A stretch of DNA of 64,000 nucleotides, from contig NZ_SHNO01000001.1 of NCBI RefSeq assembly GCF_026262645.1, positions 3,534,001 to 3,598,000 on the forward strand. The letters are read 5' to 3'. Source of the DNA: Candidatus Marimicrobium litorale. GTDB taxonomy: Bacteria > Pseudomonadota > Gammaproteobacteria > Pseudomonadales > Halieaceae. Both the position numbers and the translations under genes were made by a program. The notes beneath the pieces are model-generated. The model was given only the letters and a program-made list of their open reading frames with translations. It ran no database searches and was not told where the DNA came from. The first letter of the stretch is position 1, and the number at the start of each line of letters is the position of its first letter. Positions 18,373 through 27,092 of the stretch are shown one piece after another.

Positions 18373-19101
18373 ATGTCTGTCATTAGAATCCGTGACCTGG
18401 TCAAGCAGTATGATGGTCTGAGAGCCCTGGACGGGGTTGATCTTGATCTCGCAGAAGGCGAAATCAAGGTCATCATGGGTCCATCAGGCTGCGGTAAATC
18501 GACGTTGTTGCGATGCCTGAATCGGTTGGTTGAGCCGACCTCTGGCAGTATCCATTTTCTTGGCGAAGATATTACATCTTCCGATGTTGATGTCAGGCAA
18601 CTGCGACAACAAATCGGCTTTGTTTTTCAACAGTTTGCCTTGTACCGACATCTCTCGGTGCTCGATAACGTAACGCTGGCGCTGCGTAAACTGCAAGGCA
18701 TGAGTCGTGCAGAAGCGGATGTAAAGGCGATGGCAGAGTTGGCCGGCCTTGGAATGACGTCTCATAGCCATAAATACCCTTCGCAGATATCGGGTGGCCA
18801 GAAGCAACGTGTCGCTATTGCGCGGGCGCTGGCGATGAATCCTGCTGTTATTGTTTTTGACGAGCCGACATCAGCACTTGATCCAATCATGTCTCGAGAA
18901 GTTGGTGCGTTGATTCAGACACTGAATACCGACAATGTTACCATTTTGTGTGTTACGCACGATCTTGAGCTTGGTCAGTACCTGTCTAACGAGGTGACTT
19001 TTCTTGACCAGGGCCGGGTTGTCGCTGAAGCCAGTTTTGAATATTTATCGAATGGTCATTCGGATGCCAGGGTCCGAGACTTTTTCGGCAGGAAGGCCTG
19101 A
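18373..19101 (+). CDS. Amino acid ABC transporter ATP-binding protein
   Basis: All nucleotide-binding motifs are intact: Walker A GPSGCGKST (about 36-44), signature ISGGQKQRVA, Walker B VIVFDEPTSALDP and the switch histidine in CVTHD. The length of 242 is typical of GlnQ/HisP-type ATPases. GAGGAG precedes the ATG by 6 bases. It drives uptake together with the flanking permeases. Confidence 0.95.
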   Translation: MSVIRIRDLVKQYDGLRALDGVDLDLAEGEIKVIMGPSGCGKSTLLRCLNRLVEPTSGSIHFLGEDITSSDVDVRQLRQQIGFVFQQFALYRHLSVLDNVTLALRKLQGMSRAEADVKAMAELAGLGMTSHSHKYPSQISGGQKQRVAIARALAMNPAVIVFDEPTSALDPIMSREVGALIQTLNTDNVTILCVTHDLELGQYLSNEVTFLDQGRVVAEASFEYLSNGHSDARVRDFFGRKA

Positions 19102-19106
19102 ATCTG

Positions 19107-19808
19107 ATGTCGGACTGGAAAGTTTTTTCTGATGATTTGATTGAGCAACTGCCGTTAATCATGAGCGGCCTTGAGAACACTCTCTTGCTTGCAACAAGCA
19201 TCAGTATCACAGGGTTTGTGTTTGGTATTTTGGTATTCTACCTGACGTTGAGCCAGAATAGTCTTGTCAGACTCTTCATGCGCGGCTACATTTCATTTTT
19301 CATTGGCATGCCACTGATCGTCCTATTGTTTCTTATGTATTACGGTATGCCGACAATTGGCGTCAGATGGTCCCCTCTGACGGTGGCCCTGATCGGCTTC
19401 ACACTTAATATTGGCGCCTACAACGCCGCCTACCTGAAAACTGCCTACAATGGTCTGGAGCAATCGGAGCTTGACGCGGCTCAGGCACAAGGCTTCAGTC
19501 AATTTCAAACATTTCGGCTGATCATACTGCCGCAGGTGCTGCGATTGTCTGTTCCGGCGATGACAAACCAGGTGATCAGAAATATCAAGGACACGTCTGT
19601 CGCATTCCTGATCCAGTACACAGAATTTTTTGCGCGTATTCAGGAACTGGCTTCAACCAATTTTCAGTTCTTCAAGGCATATACACTGGCTGGTGTGGTC
19701 TACCTGGCGATGGTCTCGGTCGTCGTGCTTTGTTCGATGTGGCTTGAGCGGCGTCTCGCCATTCCCGGCACACATCGCCCGACACGTAAGGCCAACTCTC
19801 GCTACTGA
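19107..19808 (+). CDS. Amino acid ABC transporter permease 2
   Basis: A second HisM/GlnP-type permease, 233 residues, with an EAA-type loop (LDAAQAQGFSQFQTF, about 120-135). It is the last gene of the operon, 6 bases after the ATPase. The downstream DNA holds an IS6 remnant, so any further operon gene may have been lost. Confidence 0.9.
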   Translation: MSDWKVFSDDLIEQLPLIMSGLENTLLLATSISITGFVFGILVFYLTLSQNSLVRLFMRGYISFFIGMPLIVLLFLMYYGMPTIGVRWSPLTVALIGFTLNIGAYNAAYLKTAYNGLEQSELDAAQAQGFSQFQTFRLIILPQVLRLSVPAMTNQVIRNIKDTSVAFLIQYTEFFARIQELASTNFQFFKAYTLAGVVYLAMVSVVVLCSMWLERRLAIPGTHRPTRKANSRY

Positions 19809-19889
19809 TAAGTTACGTTATTTTGGTGCAAAAACTGGGTGTCGCAAGCTAGGTTACCATCCCAATAGAGCGAAATTTGGGGCCTTGGG

Positions 19890-20106
19890 ACATATGTTTA
19901 ATCAATCTATGCAGACTTGTGTAGTGTCAGTTCATGACCCAGAGTTACCTTGTCATTACCAATTTGGTGAATTCGGGAAGGCACTTGATTCGGGCTGAAC
20001 ATTACCGTGATCTCAGGGTAAGTGCGTTCGCTGAATAGAGTAGGGCAGTAGCCTGATCGTCAGAGGCTGAATATCTTCGGGTCCAGCGACTTGATTTTTC
20101 AGTAAC
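19890..20106 (+). mobile_element. IS6-family remnant, transposase C-terminus and right end
   Basis: Diverged pieces of the C-terminal transposase are readable. N-L-V-N-S-G-R-H-L is followed by R-A-E-H-Y-R-D-L, and then a right end near CTTGATTTTTCAGTAAC. It sits between the importer and egtD and ends 11 bases from the egtD stop. Confidence 0.65.
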
Positions 20107-20116
20107 GTGTCAGGTT

Positions 20117-21061
20117 TTAAATTGCTTTGAAAAGCAGCACCGAAAAGAGACTGTCTTCGTCTACCCAGCTATCTGCCATTTGCCAGCCACATTGCCCTAT
20201 CAGTTTTTTAAGGACATCGATCTCGAACTTTCGTGAGTTTTCAGTATGAACAGTTTCACCCTGCCGGAAATCGAATGTTTTCCCTGATATTTCAACAGAT
20301 TGGTCTCGCTCGCTCACCAGATGCATCTCGATTCTTGCGTCATGGTCGTTCCATCTTGCTTCATGGTTGAAAGAAGCGACATCAAAGTTTGCGTCTAACT
20401 CTCCGTTAATGCGTCTTAACAAATTGAGATTGAATTCAGATGTGATGCCGGCAGAATCGTCGTACGCCGGAATCAGAATATTGGGGTCCTTTTTTAAATC
20501 TGCACCCAGAACAAATTGTGCACCTGCGCCTAAGTCCTCACGCGCGCGCTGCATGAAGCCTGTAATTTCTGAGCTCTCCAGATTGCCGATGGTAGACCCG
20601 GGAAAGAAACCGACTCGCGCACCTTCGGCTGATTTTTCAGGTAAATCGACGGTCGACAAAAAGTCAGCGACAACGGGTTCAATATCCAGGTTTGGGTAGT
20701 CTTTCTGCAATGATGCGGCACTGGTTTGCAAAAATTCTGCAGAGATATCAACGGGTATATAAGTACTGACTTCTTCAAGCGCATCGATGAGTATCCGGGT
20801 TTTGACCGAGGCGCCAGCGCCATACTCGACCACTGTTGCGTGAGGGCCGACATGATCTGCGATTTCAACCGCGTATTGCGACAAAATGCCGGTTTCCGTG
20901 CGGGTCGGGTAATATTCCGGCAGCACGGTAATTTCCTCAAAAAGTTCTGAGCCCCTTTCGTCATACAACCATCGGCAAGGAATGGTTTTCTGAACTTGAG
21001 AAAGTCCATCAATGACGTCGTCTTCGAACGTATTCTGGGAACCATTGGCCGTTTCAAGCAT
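20117..21061 (-). CDS. egtD: L-histidine N-alpha-methyltransferase (ergothioneine pathway)
   Basis: The 314-residue protein aligns by eye with mycobacterial EgtD throughout: PEYYPTRTE, VEYGAGASVKTR (SAM site), FFPGSTIGNLES, YDDSAGITSEFNLN and RWNDHDARIEM. Residues known to bind histidine in that enzyme (the Asn of FNxN, the Met of RIEM, the Glu and Ser of TExS) are conserved here as FNLN, RIEM and TENS. The expected reaction is SAM-dependent trimethylation of histidine to hercynine. No egtB-like sulfoxide synthase is in the window, so the fate of hercynine is open. GAGG lies 8 bases before the ATG. The MFS and dioxygenase genes lie upstream on the same strand. Confidence 0.9.
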   Translation of the reverse strand: MLETANGSQNTFEDDVIDGLSQVQKTIPCRWLYDERGSELFEEITVLPEYYPTRTETGILSQYAVEIADHVGPHATVVEYGAGASVKTRILIDALEEVSTYIPVDISAEFLQTSAASLQKDYPNLDIEPVVADFLSTVDLPEKSAEGARVGFFPGSTIGNLESSEITGFMQRAREDLGAGAQFVLGADLKKDPNILIPAYDDSAGITSEFNLNLLRRINGELDANFDVASFNHEARWNDHDARIEMHLVSERDQSVEISGKTFDFRQGETVHTENSRKFEIDVLKKLIGQCGWQMADSWVDEDSLFSVLLFKAI

Positions 21062-21359
21062 TATTTAGCCTCGCCGCGTCGATCAATCTAAAACCAACGC
21101 CTTATAGCGTGAATGTGTATGACTGTTAAATTGCAGAAGTGATAGTGGCTGCAATCGCACAATGTGCGGTGCGTAGTTTACAGAAAAATTGAGCGGTAAG
21201 ACGATTACACGAAAATAAAGAGCATGCCGGTCTGTTTTTGACGGGATTCAACTCAATTCACGCTCTGTACCGATAGCTTACGAATTGACAAGTCCACGGT
21301 TGCTTGCCGCCGGTTGCGAGTCTTTTACTACTCAATGGCCACTCGATTGCCCTTTGGGT

Positions 21360-22673
21360 TCAGCTGAGCGCAGGCTTTCTCGCGAAACGATAGAACAACA
21401 CGCTTGCAACCAGTCCGAGAAATGCGAAGCAGGTCATCAGAAGATAAAAGTCTTGATGGCCCTGCAAACCGGGCGATCTATCCAAAATCCAGCCGGACAT
21501 GGGACCCATAAAAATATCCGGCGTAAATCCAATGACAGAAACCAGCCCTGTCGCGGTACCAGTCTCGACTCCTGAGACCTTACCCTCTTCGAACATCGCA
21601 AAATAGATGCCGCGCAGGCCAAATACAGCAGCACTCGTGACAATCACATTCGCGAACAGTATCCAAATCTGAGACACATCAGGGGCGTCGAAGGAGAGAA
21701 ATCCAAAGCAAATTATCATTAGCGTAAAACATAGAGCTGTTGCTCGAGACGGCAAGATACGGTCCGCCAGAAGGCCCGCACCAACGGCCGCGACCGGACG
21801 AATCCAAACGCTATAGGCAGTCAATTCAGCAGCTTCAACTTCATTCAACCCATAAGCTGTATAGGCAAATAGAGAATAATTGTCGATACCCTTATATCCA
21901 ACATAGGCCGCTACAATAATGAGTGACTGTAACCAAACTGTTGGCAATCTCATGACATCAATCGTTCGTCTTACCAGACCAGATCTGTGGGCATTGAAAT
22001 TTGAGTTTGAGTTTACGAGGTCGACGGTAGGTTCGGGTACCAACAGCCAAACCAAAGGCACTGCCAAAAATGTGAATGCGGTATAGCAATAGATTACATT
22101 CTGAAGCGCCATAATCCGTTCAGCGTCACTCGCGAGCGCCACATCGGAGGGAAAAAAACTACGAAAGACTAAAACCGCAGCGACCCCGACCAATGCCGCA
22201 AATAACCCACGGCCACCATCTAGTATCCCAAATGCGCGACCTTGCGCTGAGACGGCACCCCATTCGCGGGTCGCTCGGATCAGTGCACCCCAAAATAACA
22301 GGATGGTGGTAAAGCCCCAAAAGCCAAACAGTAAGTGCAGGCTCTGATACGATGGAATCTGCGCAAAATAAAATCCGCCAAGCCCAGTCGCAACCAAAGA
22401 GGCGGCCAAAAGTTTACGGGCGGAATACATATCGGCGAGTTGCCCTCCTGGGAAATAGGCCAGCATTGCAATAACGCCATACGAGGCTTGCACAAGCCCC
22501 AACTGCATATTACTGAACTCAAAAACCTCTAAAAATGTAGGACGAAAGAATCGGGTCACGTGAAATGGCAGGGAGAATATGGCCTCACCCGCGATAATAA
22601 GGGCTGTCATTGTCATCAAATGCGGAAAATCCGCATAGTTGATACCGAGCATTTGTTTTTCAGACCGACTCAT
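21360..22673 (-). CDS. MFS transporter
   Basis: This 437-residue protein has twelve predicted hydrophobic helices. The MFS motif A-like loop after helix 2 reads GGQLADMYSARKLL. A PEPTVDL segment marks the central loop. It should move a small molecule across the inner membrane by proton coupling; direction cannot be read. It starts 18 bases after the dioxygenase stop, clearly in the same operon, which makes it the likely exporter or importer of that pathway's product or substrate. Confidence 0.88.
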   Translation of the reverse strand: MSRSEKQMLGINYADFPHLMTMTALIIAGEAIFSLPFHVTRFFRPTFLEVFEFSNMQLGLVQASYGVIAMLAYFPGGQLADMYSARKLLAASLVATGLGGFYFAQIPSYQSLHLLFGFWGFTTILLFWGALIRATREWGAVSAQGRAFGILDGGRGLFAALVGVAAVLVFRSFFPSDVALASDAERIMALQNVIYCYTAFTFLAVPLVWLLVPEPTVDLVNSNSNFNAHRSGLVRRTIDVMRLPTVWLQSLIIVAAYVGYKGIDNYSLFAYTAYGLNEVEAAELTAYSVWIRPVAAVGAGLLADRILPSRATALCFTLMIICFGFLSFDAPDVSQIWILFANVIVTSAAVFGLRGIYFAMFEEGKVSGVETGTATGLVSVIGFTPDIFMGPMSGWILDRSPGLQGHQDFYLLMTCFAFLGLVASVLFYRFARKPALS

Positions 22674-22691
22674 AAAATTCTCTTTTGCAGA

Positions 22692-23732
22692 TCAATCAGC
22701 GCGTAGATGGCATACAGGATTGTATGCACTGTTGATGATATCTCCTGGTTCGATTGCCGGCATAAATTTTTGAAATTCACCGGAAATCATGGTCGGATTT
22801 GAGACAAGACGTGCTCCGTCTTCGAAATAGGTTGTCGCTAATGCCATACGGGATTCGTTAGTCCTATTTGCCCCGGCGGTATGAAACGATAAGGTATGAT
22901 GAAAGCTGATCTCGCCCAACTCAAAGCCACTATCATCAATACGAATATCTCTATCCGCGAAAATTTGGCTCAACTGCCTGTCATAGCTTGAGTCAAACTT
23001 GTTAAAAGACAGGTCTTTAACGAGTTTGTATGTTTCTATTCCCGCGGCAAATGCAAGCGGGCCCATTTCCCGTGGGATAGGCTGCAACGGAATCCAGGCG
23101 GTACAGACATTTTGGCTGTCGATTGGAAAGTGATGGTAATCATAATGCCAGGGTGTGCGCCCACAGCCGGGTTCTTTTGATAACGCATTGTCGTGATAAA
23201 GACGTACCGCTTGTACACCCAGGAGTTCGCTCGCAATTTGCGCGATGCGTTTGCTCAAAACGAAATGCCGCACGAGTTCGTCGTGAAGCCACATCATTTC
23301 ATCACTTCGAAAAGCCAAGTCAGTTTCGACACCCAATGCATTAATTAAAATGCTATTAATGCGTTGTCTAAGAAGCGTTAGATGTTCAGCGTTGATGACG
23401 TTTTTAAGTTTGATGTAACCATTCGCGGCAAATTGATCGATAGAATCCGAAGACAACTGGTAAGGCACTGAAAGATCAGCCTCTAGCTGCGCGAGTATTG
23501 ATTGGTCAACTTCAATCGGTGCTTGCTCAGTGGGGGTCGCTACTTGAACCGCAGGACTATTTTGATCATGCTCGTTCTCTGCGAGCGTCATGTACCAATT
23601 CCACCATTGCTGGTTGTCTTGATCCCACTGCGATGCGACGTCTTCGCTTTTTTTGTGGGCCTTGGACAAATAGTCAGAGGACTCAGGTTTGCGCTGCGAT
23701 TTAGAAGGTTCTGTCACTTGTCTTGCATCCAA
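22692..23732 (-). CDS. Phytanoyl-CoA dioxygenase family Fe(II)/2-oxoglutarate enzyme
   Basis: The double-stranded beta-helix core carries the iron facial triad. WHYDYHH near residue 195 supplies HxD, and FHTAGANRT near 283 supplies the distal His with the 2-oxoglutarate-binding Arg downstream. Before the core is an unusual 90-residue extension with a tryptophan-rich QQWWNWYMTLAEN. The family hydroxylates diverse small molecules, so the name does not imply phytanoyl-CoA as substrate. Its start overlaps the upstream methyltransferase gene by 19 bases, indicating translational coupling. Confidence 0.87.
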   Translation of the reverse strand: MDARQVTEPSKSQRKPESSDYLSKAHKKSEDVASQWDQDNQQWWNWYMTLAENEHDQNSPAVQVATPTEQAPIEVDQSILAQLEADLSVPYQLSSDSIDQFAANGYIKLKNVINAEHLTLLRQRINSILINALGVETDLAFRSDEMMWLHDELVRHFVLSKRIAQIASELLGVQAVRLYHDNALSKEPGCGRTPWHYDYHHFPIDSQNVCTAWIPLQPIPREMGPLAFAAGIETYKLVKDLSFNKFDSSYDRQLSQIFADRDIRIDDSGFELGEISFHHTLSFHTAGANRTNESRMALATTYFEDGARLVSNPTMISGEFQKFMPAIEPGDIINSAYNPVCHLRAD

Positions 23733-24625
23733 AAATTGAAAGAAGATAAATCATCTCCAAACACGACAACGTCAACAGATTGCTGAAAACGATAGGCACC
23801 CTGGCGTTTGGCGCTCGTCAAATATTGCCCCAAAGACCCACTTTTCATCATTCGATCCAACGATATGGAATCATCAAAAGCGCAACGCTGTAGGTAGGAT
23901 TCGAGTGCTTGGTGATCCTTTTCGTCAATAACGGTTTTATAATCAAGCGTGCGCCGTTGCCTTTCAAATCCAACATTGTTAGCAGCGTCATAGACATCTT
24001 CGGCGGTACTGAAACGCGTGCCATTGCCACCGTGGATGCTGTCTAAGAAATGCTCATAGAACCAGCTATAGTGGCCACTGCGATTCGACTGAGCCACGAC
24101 GCCGATACCGCCGGGCCTTATGGCACCTCTCAAAATAGCCATGCATTCGCTCATCTCCTCGGCCGGCACGCAATAAAGTGCGTGGGTTGCCCAGCAGAGA
24201 TCATAAGTCTCTGGATTTGGCTGCCAGTCCTGCAGCCTGCAGCAATAGTGGTCGCGTTCTACAAAAGGTGGCTTGAGTACGGCTGCCGCTTCCTCGATTG
24301 CAAAAATACTGGGATCCAAAAGGTCGTACAGCACTTGAGTCGATTTGCTTTCAGCACTCATCAACTCAGACAGTGTTGTATGCTCCAATAGTGCCCCCGG
24401 GAACTTACCGCTGCCGCAGGCCAAATCTGCCAATTGGAGAGCGCCTGTTTGCTGTGACAACGATGTCAGCAAAGCAGGCCAGTCGATCAAGTCGGCCAAA
24501 TGCCTGTAATCGACTGTCGCATAGGTATAAAAGTTGTCCATACCGTCACGACCGTCGGCGCTCCAGTGAGCACAACTCCGATCAAAGGTGTCGGCATCTG
24601 TGGCGGCAGGAAGGGATCGACTCAT
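23714..24625 (-). CDS. Class I SAM methyltransferase, first gene of the dioxygenase operon
   Basis: The SAM-binding motif I is LADLACGSGKF (near residue 88). An acidic post-I segment follows, and a later motif reads YDLCWATHALYCV. The general layout resembles the small-molecule methyltransferase at 24833 and histamine N-methyltransferase, but identity is low. The ATG at 24623-24625 has GGAG 7 bases upstream and is preferred over the one at 24643. It leads the operon methyltransferase, dioxygenase, MFS, egtD and is divergent from the second methyltransferase. Confidence 0.83.
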   Translation of the reverse strand: MSRSLPAATDADTFDRSCAHWSADGRDGMDNFYTYATVDYRHLADLIDWPALLTSLSQQTGALQLADLACGSGKFPGALLEHTTLSELMSAESKSTQVLYDLLDPSIFAIEEAAAVLKPPFVERDHYCCRLQDWQPNPETYDLCWATHALYCVPAEEMSECMAILRGAIRPGGIGVVAQSNRSGHYSWFYEHFLDSIHGGNGTRFSTAEDVYDAANNVGFERQRRTLDYKTVIDEKDHQALESYLQRCAFDDSISLDRMMKSGSLGQYLTSAKRQGAYRFQQSVDVVVFGDDLSSFNFWMQDK

Positions 24626-24832
24626 GTTTTGGCTCCAATTCATGTGATCTTCTGTGTGATTCGCAATGTGACTCTCAGTATCGTTGTCAGACGATGCTCT
24701 CTGCTCAAAAGGAAGCAGGCCATCAATAACCCAGTAAAATTTTCGGAAACTCTGTTAGTGTACGCCATCGGTCGTGCAAGCGAGCGTATCTTTGCGCAAA
24801 AGCGTTCACTTTAGGGGTTTATTGGTTCATCT

Positions 24833-25699
24833 ATGAGTTTATATACGGCACATCAAAGCAAGATGATCGGGTCGATTGACCGCGCGGTAACAGGTCTAGG
24901 GGAGATACACCCTTTAAACAATAGTTATTACGCGCAATGTCTCGAAATATTTGAAGCCAATAGCGATCAACGACCTGGGCTCTTAGGTTGGTTCGAAGCT
25001 AACGTTGTCTCCAAAATGTCGCAAGACGCCAATACTATTTTGAGTGTTGGCTGTGGCACAGGTGCTTTCGACGAGCGAATTTTAGGGTATGCGCGGGCAC
25101 GGATGAACCAGGTTAGGTATCTCGGCATTGAGCCAAATGAAATTTCCGCCGCTGAGTTCTTACAAGCAATGGGGTCTCAGAGATGCGATCAAGTCGACGT
25201 TTCTGTTCTCGTGCAAAGGTTTGGCGAGCAAACCTTTGAAAACGAATTCGACCTGATTCTCTTTGTGCAATCCATCTACTATTTGGAAGACCGCAACGAT
25301 GCCATCGATGCCGCAATGCGAGCACTAAAACCCGGCGGAGAATTGATTATCGTGATAGCCCCTGACGAAGAGCTGAACACCATTGCCAATCTTATGTGGC
25401 AACGCCAGATGGAACAGAAAAGTTGGTTTAGCGATAACGTACGGGCCCACTTCGATGCGCGCGGATTAGACTATGAGGAAACCCGCGTTAATGCCAATCT
25501 GAACGTGAACGAATGTTTCGGAGAATCGACCGAAGAAGGGCGAAACATTGTGGACTTCATCGTGCAAACCCGGGCAGATCAACTGCCGACAGGGTTGCGC
25601 AACGACATTTCCGAATTCTTAATGTCAATTAGCGAAGAGCAAGGCACGACGACATGTCTGCCACATCCGGTCGATATTTTTCGATGCAAGAAAGGCTAG
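24833..25699 (+). CDS. Histamine N-methyltransferase-like SAM methyltransferase
   Basis: The 288 residues have motif I ILSVGCGTGAFD (near residue 68), the acidic LGIEPNE and FVQSIYYLED. A C-terminal stretch reads NLNVNECF then DFIVQTR. From memory, each corresponds in order to human HNMT (ILSIGGGAGEID, VVEPSAE, MIQMLYYVKD, MDISDCF, DFLTETC). HNMT methylates an imidazole nitrogen of histamine. The bacterial substrate is unproved, but an imidazole compound would fit EgtD in the same cluster. It is divergent from the dioxygenase operon over a 200-base region. Confidence 0.8.
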   Translation: MSLYTAHQSKMIGSIDRAVTGLGEIHPLNNSYYAQCLEIFEANSDQRPGLLGWFEANVVSKMSQDANTILSVGCGTGAFDERILGYARARMNQVRYLGIEPNEISAAEFLQAMGSQRCDQVDVSVLVQRFGEQTFENEFDLILFVQSIYYLEDRNDAIDAAMRALKPGGELIIVIAPDEELNTIANLMWQRQMEQKSWFSDNVRAHFDARGLDYEETRVNANLNVNECFGESTEEGRNIVDFIVQTRADQLPTGLRNDISEFLMSISEEQGTTTCLPHPVDIFRCKKG

Positions 25700-25905
25700 G
25701 CATGTTTTTTAAGGCATATCTGCCGCTTCGATCTCAGTCACAGGGGTATTGAAGACGGTCTCACGGAGCGACATATCACGGTCAGTACCCCCCCCTAGCT
25801 GATCCCATGGTCCGACCGGTGTCCTGCCCAGGGGTTGCCGCCCGATTGGCAGAGAGGGACACAGGTGTTGGACTCTGATACATTTGAAGTAGCGAGCCAG
25901 GTAGT

Positions 25906-26196
25906 ATGAGGGATTCTTTTGTCATTTATAGTGTGATCGTTGTGCTGTTTTCATTAATGGCCTCAAGGGCCTGCCGCAGTGCCAGCGCTATGGATTACGT
26001 ATTAGCTACCACGCAGGGTGTTGGTCTTTTGTTGCTGATGAGCAATTATCGTCAGATCGCGCTGTATCTCTTGTTGACCACTGCAGTAGCCTATTGGGTC
26101 AGTCAAATATTGACGGGGGCACGACCGATCAGTCGCCTACTGCCTATAGCGGGGGCCGGAGCGCTCGTCTTTGCTTTGATGATTCCAGCAGGGTGA
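25906..26196 (+). CDS. Small membrane protein
   Basis: The 96 residues contain three hydrophobic segments (about 5-22, 32-60 and 76-93) and few charges. I do not recognise a family. It is monocistronic, after a 206-base gap with nothing identifiable, and just before a tRNA-like gene on the other strand. Confidence 0.55.
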   Translation: MRDSFVIYSVIVVLFSLMASRACRSASAMDYVLATTQGVGLLLLMSNYRQIALYLLLTTAVAYWVSQILTGARPISRLLPIAGAGALVFALMIPAG

Positions 26197-26214
26197 TTCA
26201 ACTGTCGGGATGAT

Positions 26215-26291
26215 TGGCGCGCCCGGAGAGATTCGAACGCCCGATGCACTGGTTTGAAGCCAGTTACCCTACCCAGCTGAGCTACGAGCGC
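26215..26291 (-). tRNA. tRNA-like gene with UCA anticodon
   Basis: The minus strand folds as a 77-base cloverleaf. The acceptor is GCGCTCG/CGGGCGC (7 pairs, one wobble), followed by G73 and an encoded CCA. The D arm is GCTC/GGGT with wobbles. The anticodon stem ACTGG/CCAGT closes the loop CTTCAAA (anticodon UCA, complement of 26255-26257). The variable loop is 5 bases, and the T arm has loop TTCGAAT with one C-U mismatch. UCA reads UGA and is the selenocysteine anticodon, but tRNA-Sec is about 95 bases with a long variable arm. This is either an unusual UGA-reading tRNA or a decayed one. The acceptor resembles tRNA-Arg. Confidence 0.6.
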
Positions 26292-26385
26292 GAGGAGTGC
26301 TGACTCTATGTCCGCCGACATTAGTCTATGGATCAGTATCCATTGCCGGAAGCTCTAATCAACATAAAAGCTAGAAAAAAAAATA

Positions 26386-26460
26386 TGGTGGGCCAAGAAG
26401 GATTTGAATGGCAGCGACGGATCGTCTTCGACCTGCCAATTATGAGGAGCTGGGAGAGTG
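26386..26460 (-). pseudogene. Decayed tRNA 3' half, Met/Ile2-like
   Basis: The minus strand ends in GGCCCACCA, preceded by a T-loop-like ATTCAAATCC and an anticodon-loop-like CTCATAA (CAU). No matching 5' acceptor strand or D arm is found. It lies 95 bases downstream of the UCA tRNA-like gene on the same strand. Confidence 0.35.
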
Positions 26461-27092
26461 GTGAGTCTTCTCAGTAAGTTGAATAATCGTAACGACCTTT
26501 GTCTAAAGCGCAGGTTACCGGCAACGAAACTGCACCTATGCCGACCCGAGTTGGGTCGGTTGCTGAGCCTGGTTTCAGAGGGTGTAGGTATTCTTGCGTC
26601 AGACCCAATCCAGAACCTCACCGAAGGCCTACTGACCCTCACCAAGGGTAAAAAGTTCATGACCCTTGTCATCCTGTTGCCTGGCAATAGCGTATCGTAT
26701 CCGTTTGTTCGCCCGCAAATTGTTGTTCTCGCTATACTCGCTTTGGCCGACCCACAGCCCACGGAATAAGTTTATCGCCAACAGGCACTCTTGACCGGAC
26801 CTCAGCCATCAAGTAATGAGGCCAAAATAGGCATAGTCTCCTCCATTATTCTGGTCTCGTTAAAAGGTTTTCTGACTCCGTCGGATATAAAGCGGATTAA
26901 GCAAAGGCGATTAGAAGCGCACTGAGCAATAAGCTCAATATCGAACAAGACAGCCACTACTGAGAACTCGCTGCGGTCGTAGAGTCATAGATGCTGAACC
27001 GCCCTTAAATTGACTGTTGCAATAATCGGACAACAGTATATAAAAGCGGATACTGATGAGTGATTAATCGAAGAATAGTGGCAGGGTATCTT
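26461..27092. other. Gap without supported genes
   Basis: The stretch has short open frames on both strands but none with recognisable protein character. Bases 26476-26500 (GTAAGTTGAATAATCGTAA) resemble the unclassified repeat seen at 37838 and 61128. A promoter for the Ntn hydrolase should lie near its end. Confidence 0.35.

Noticed and set aside
19941-19960. Apparent third tandem right end
   Set aside because: AGAGTTACCTTGTCATTACC is better explained as the diverged R-F-V-I-A codons of one IS copy with a small deletion after them.
26355-26769. Overlapping frames of 135 and 103 residues on opposite strands
   Set aside because: Neither has a start signal or family pattern, and the region begins with a tRNA remnant.
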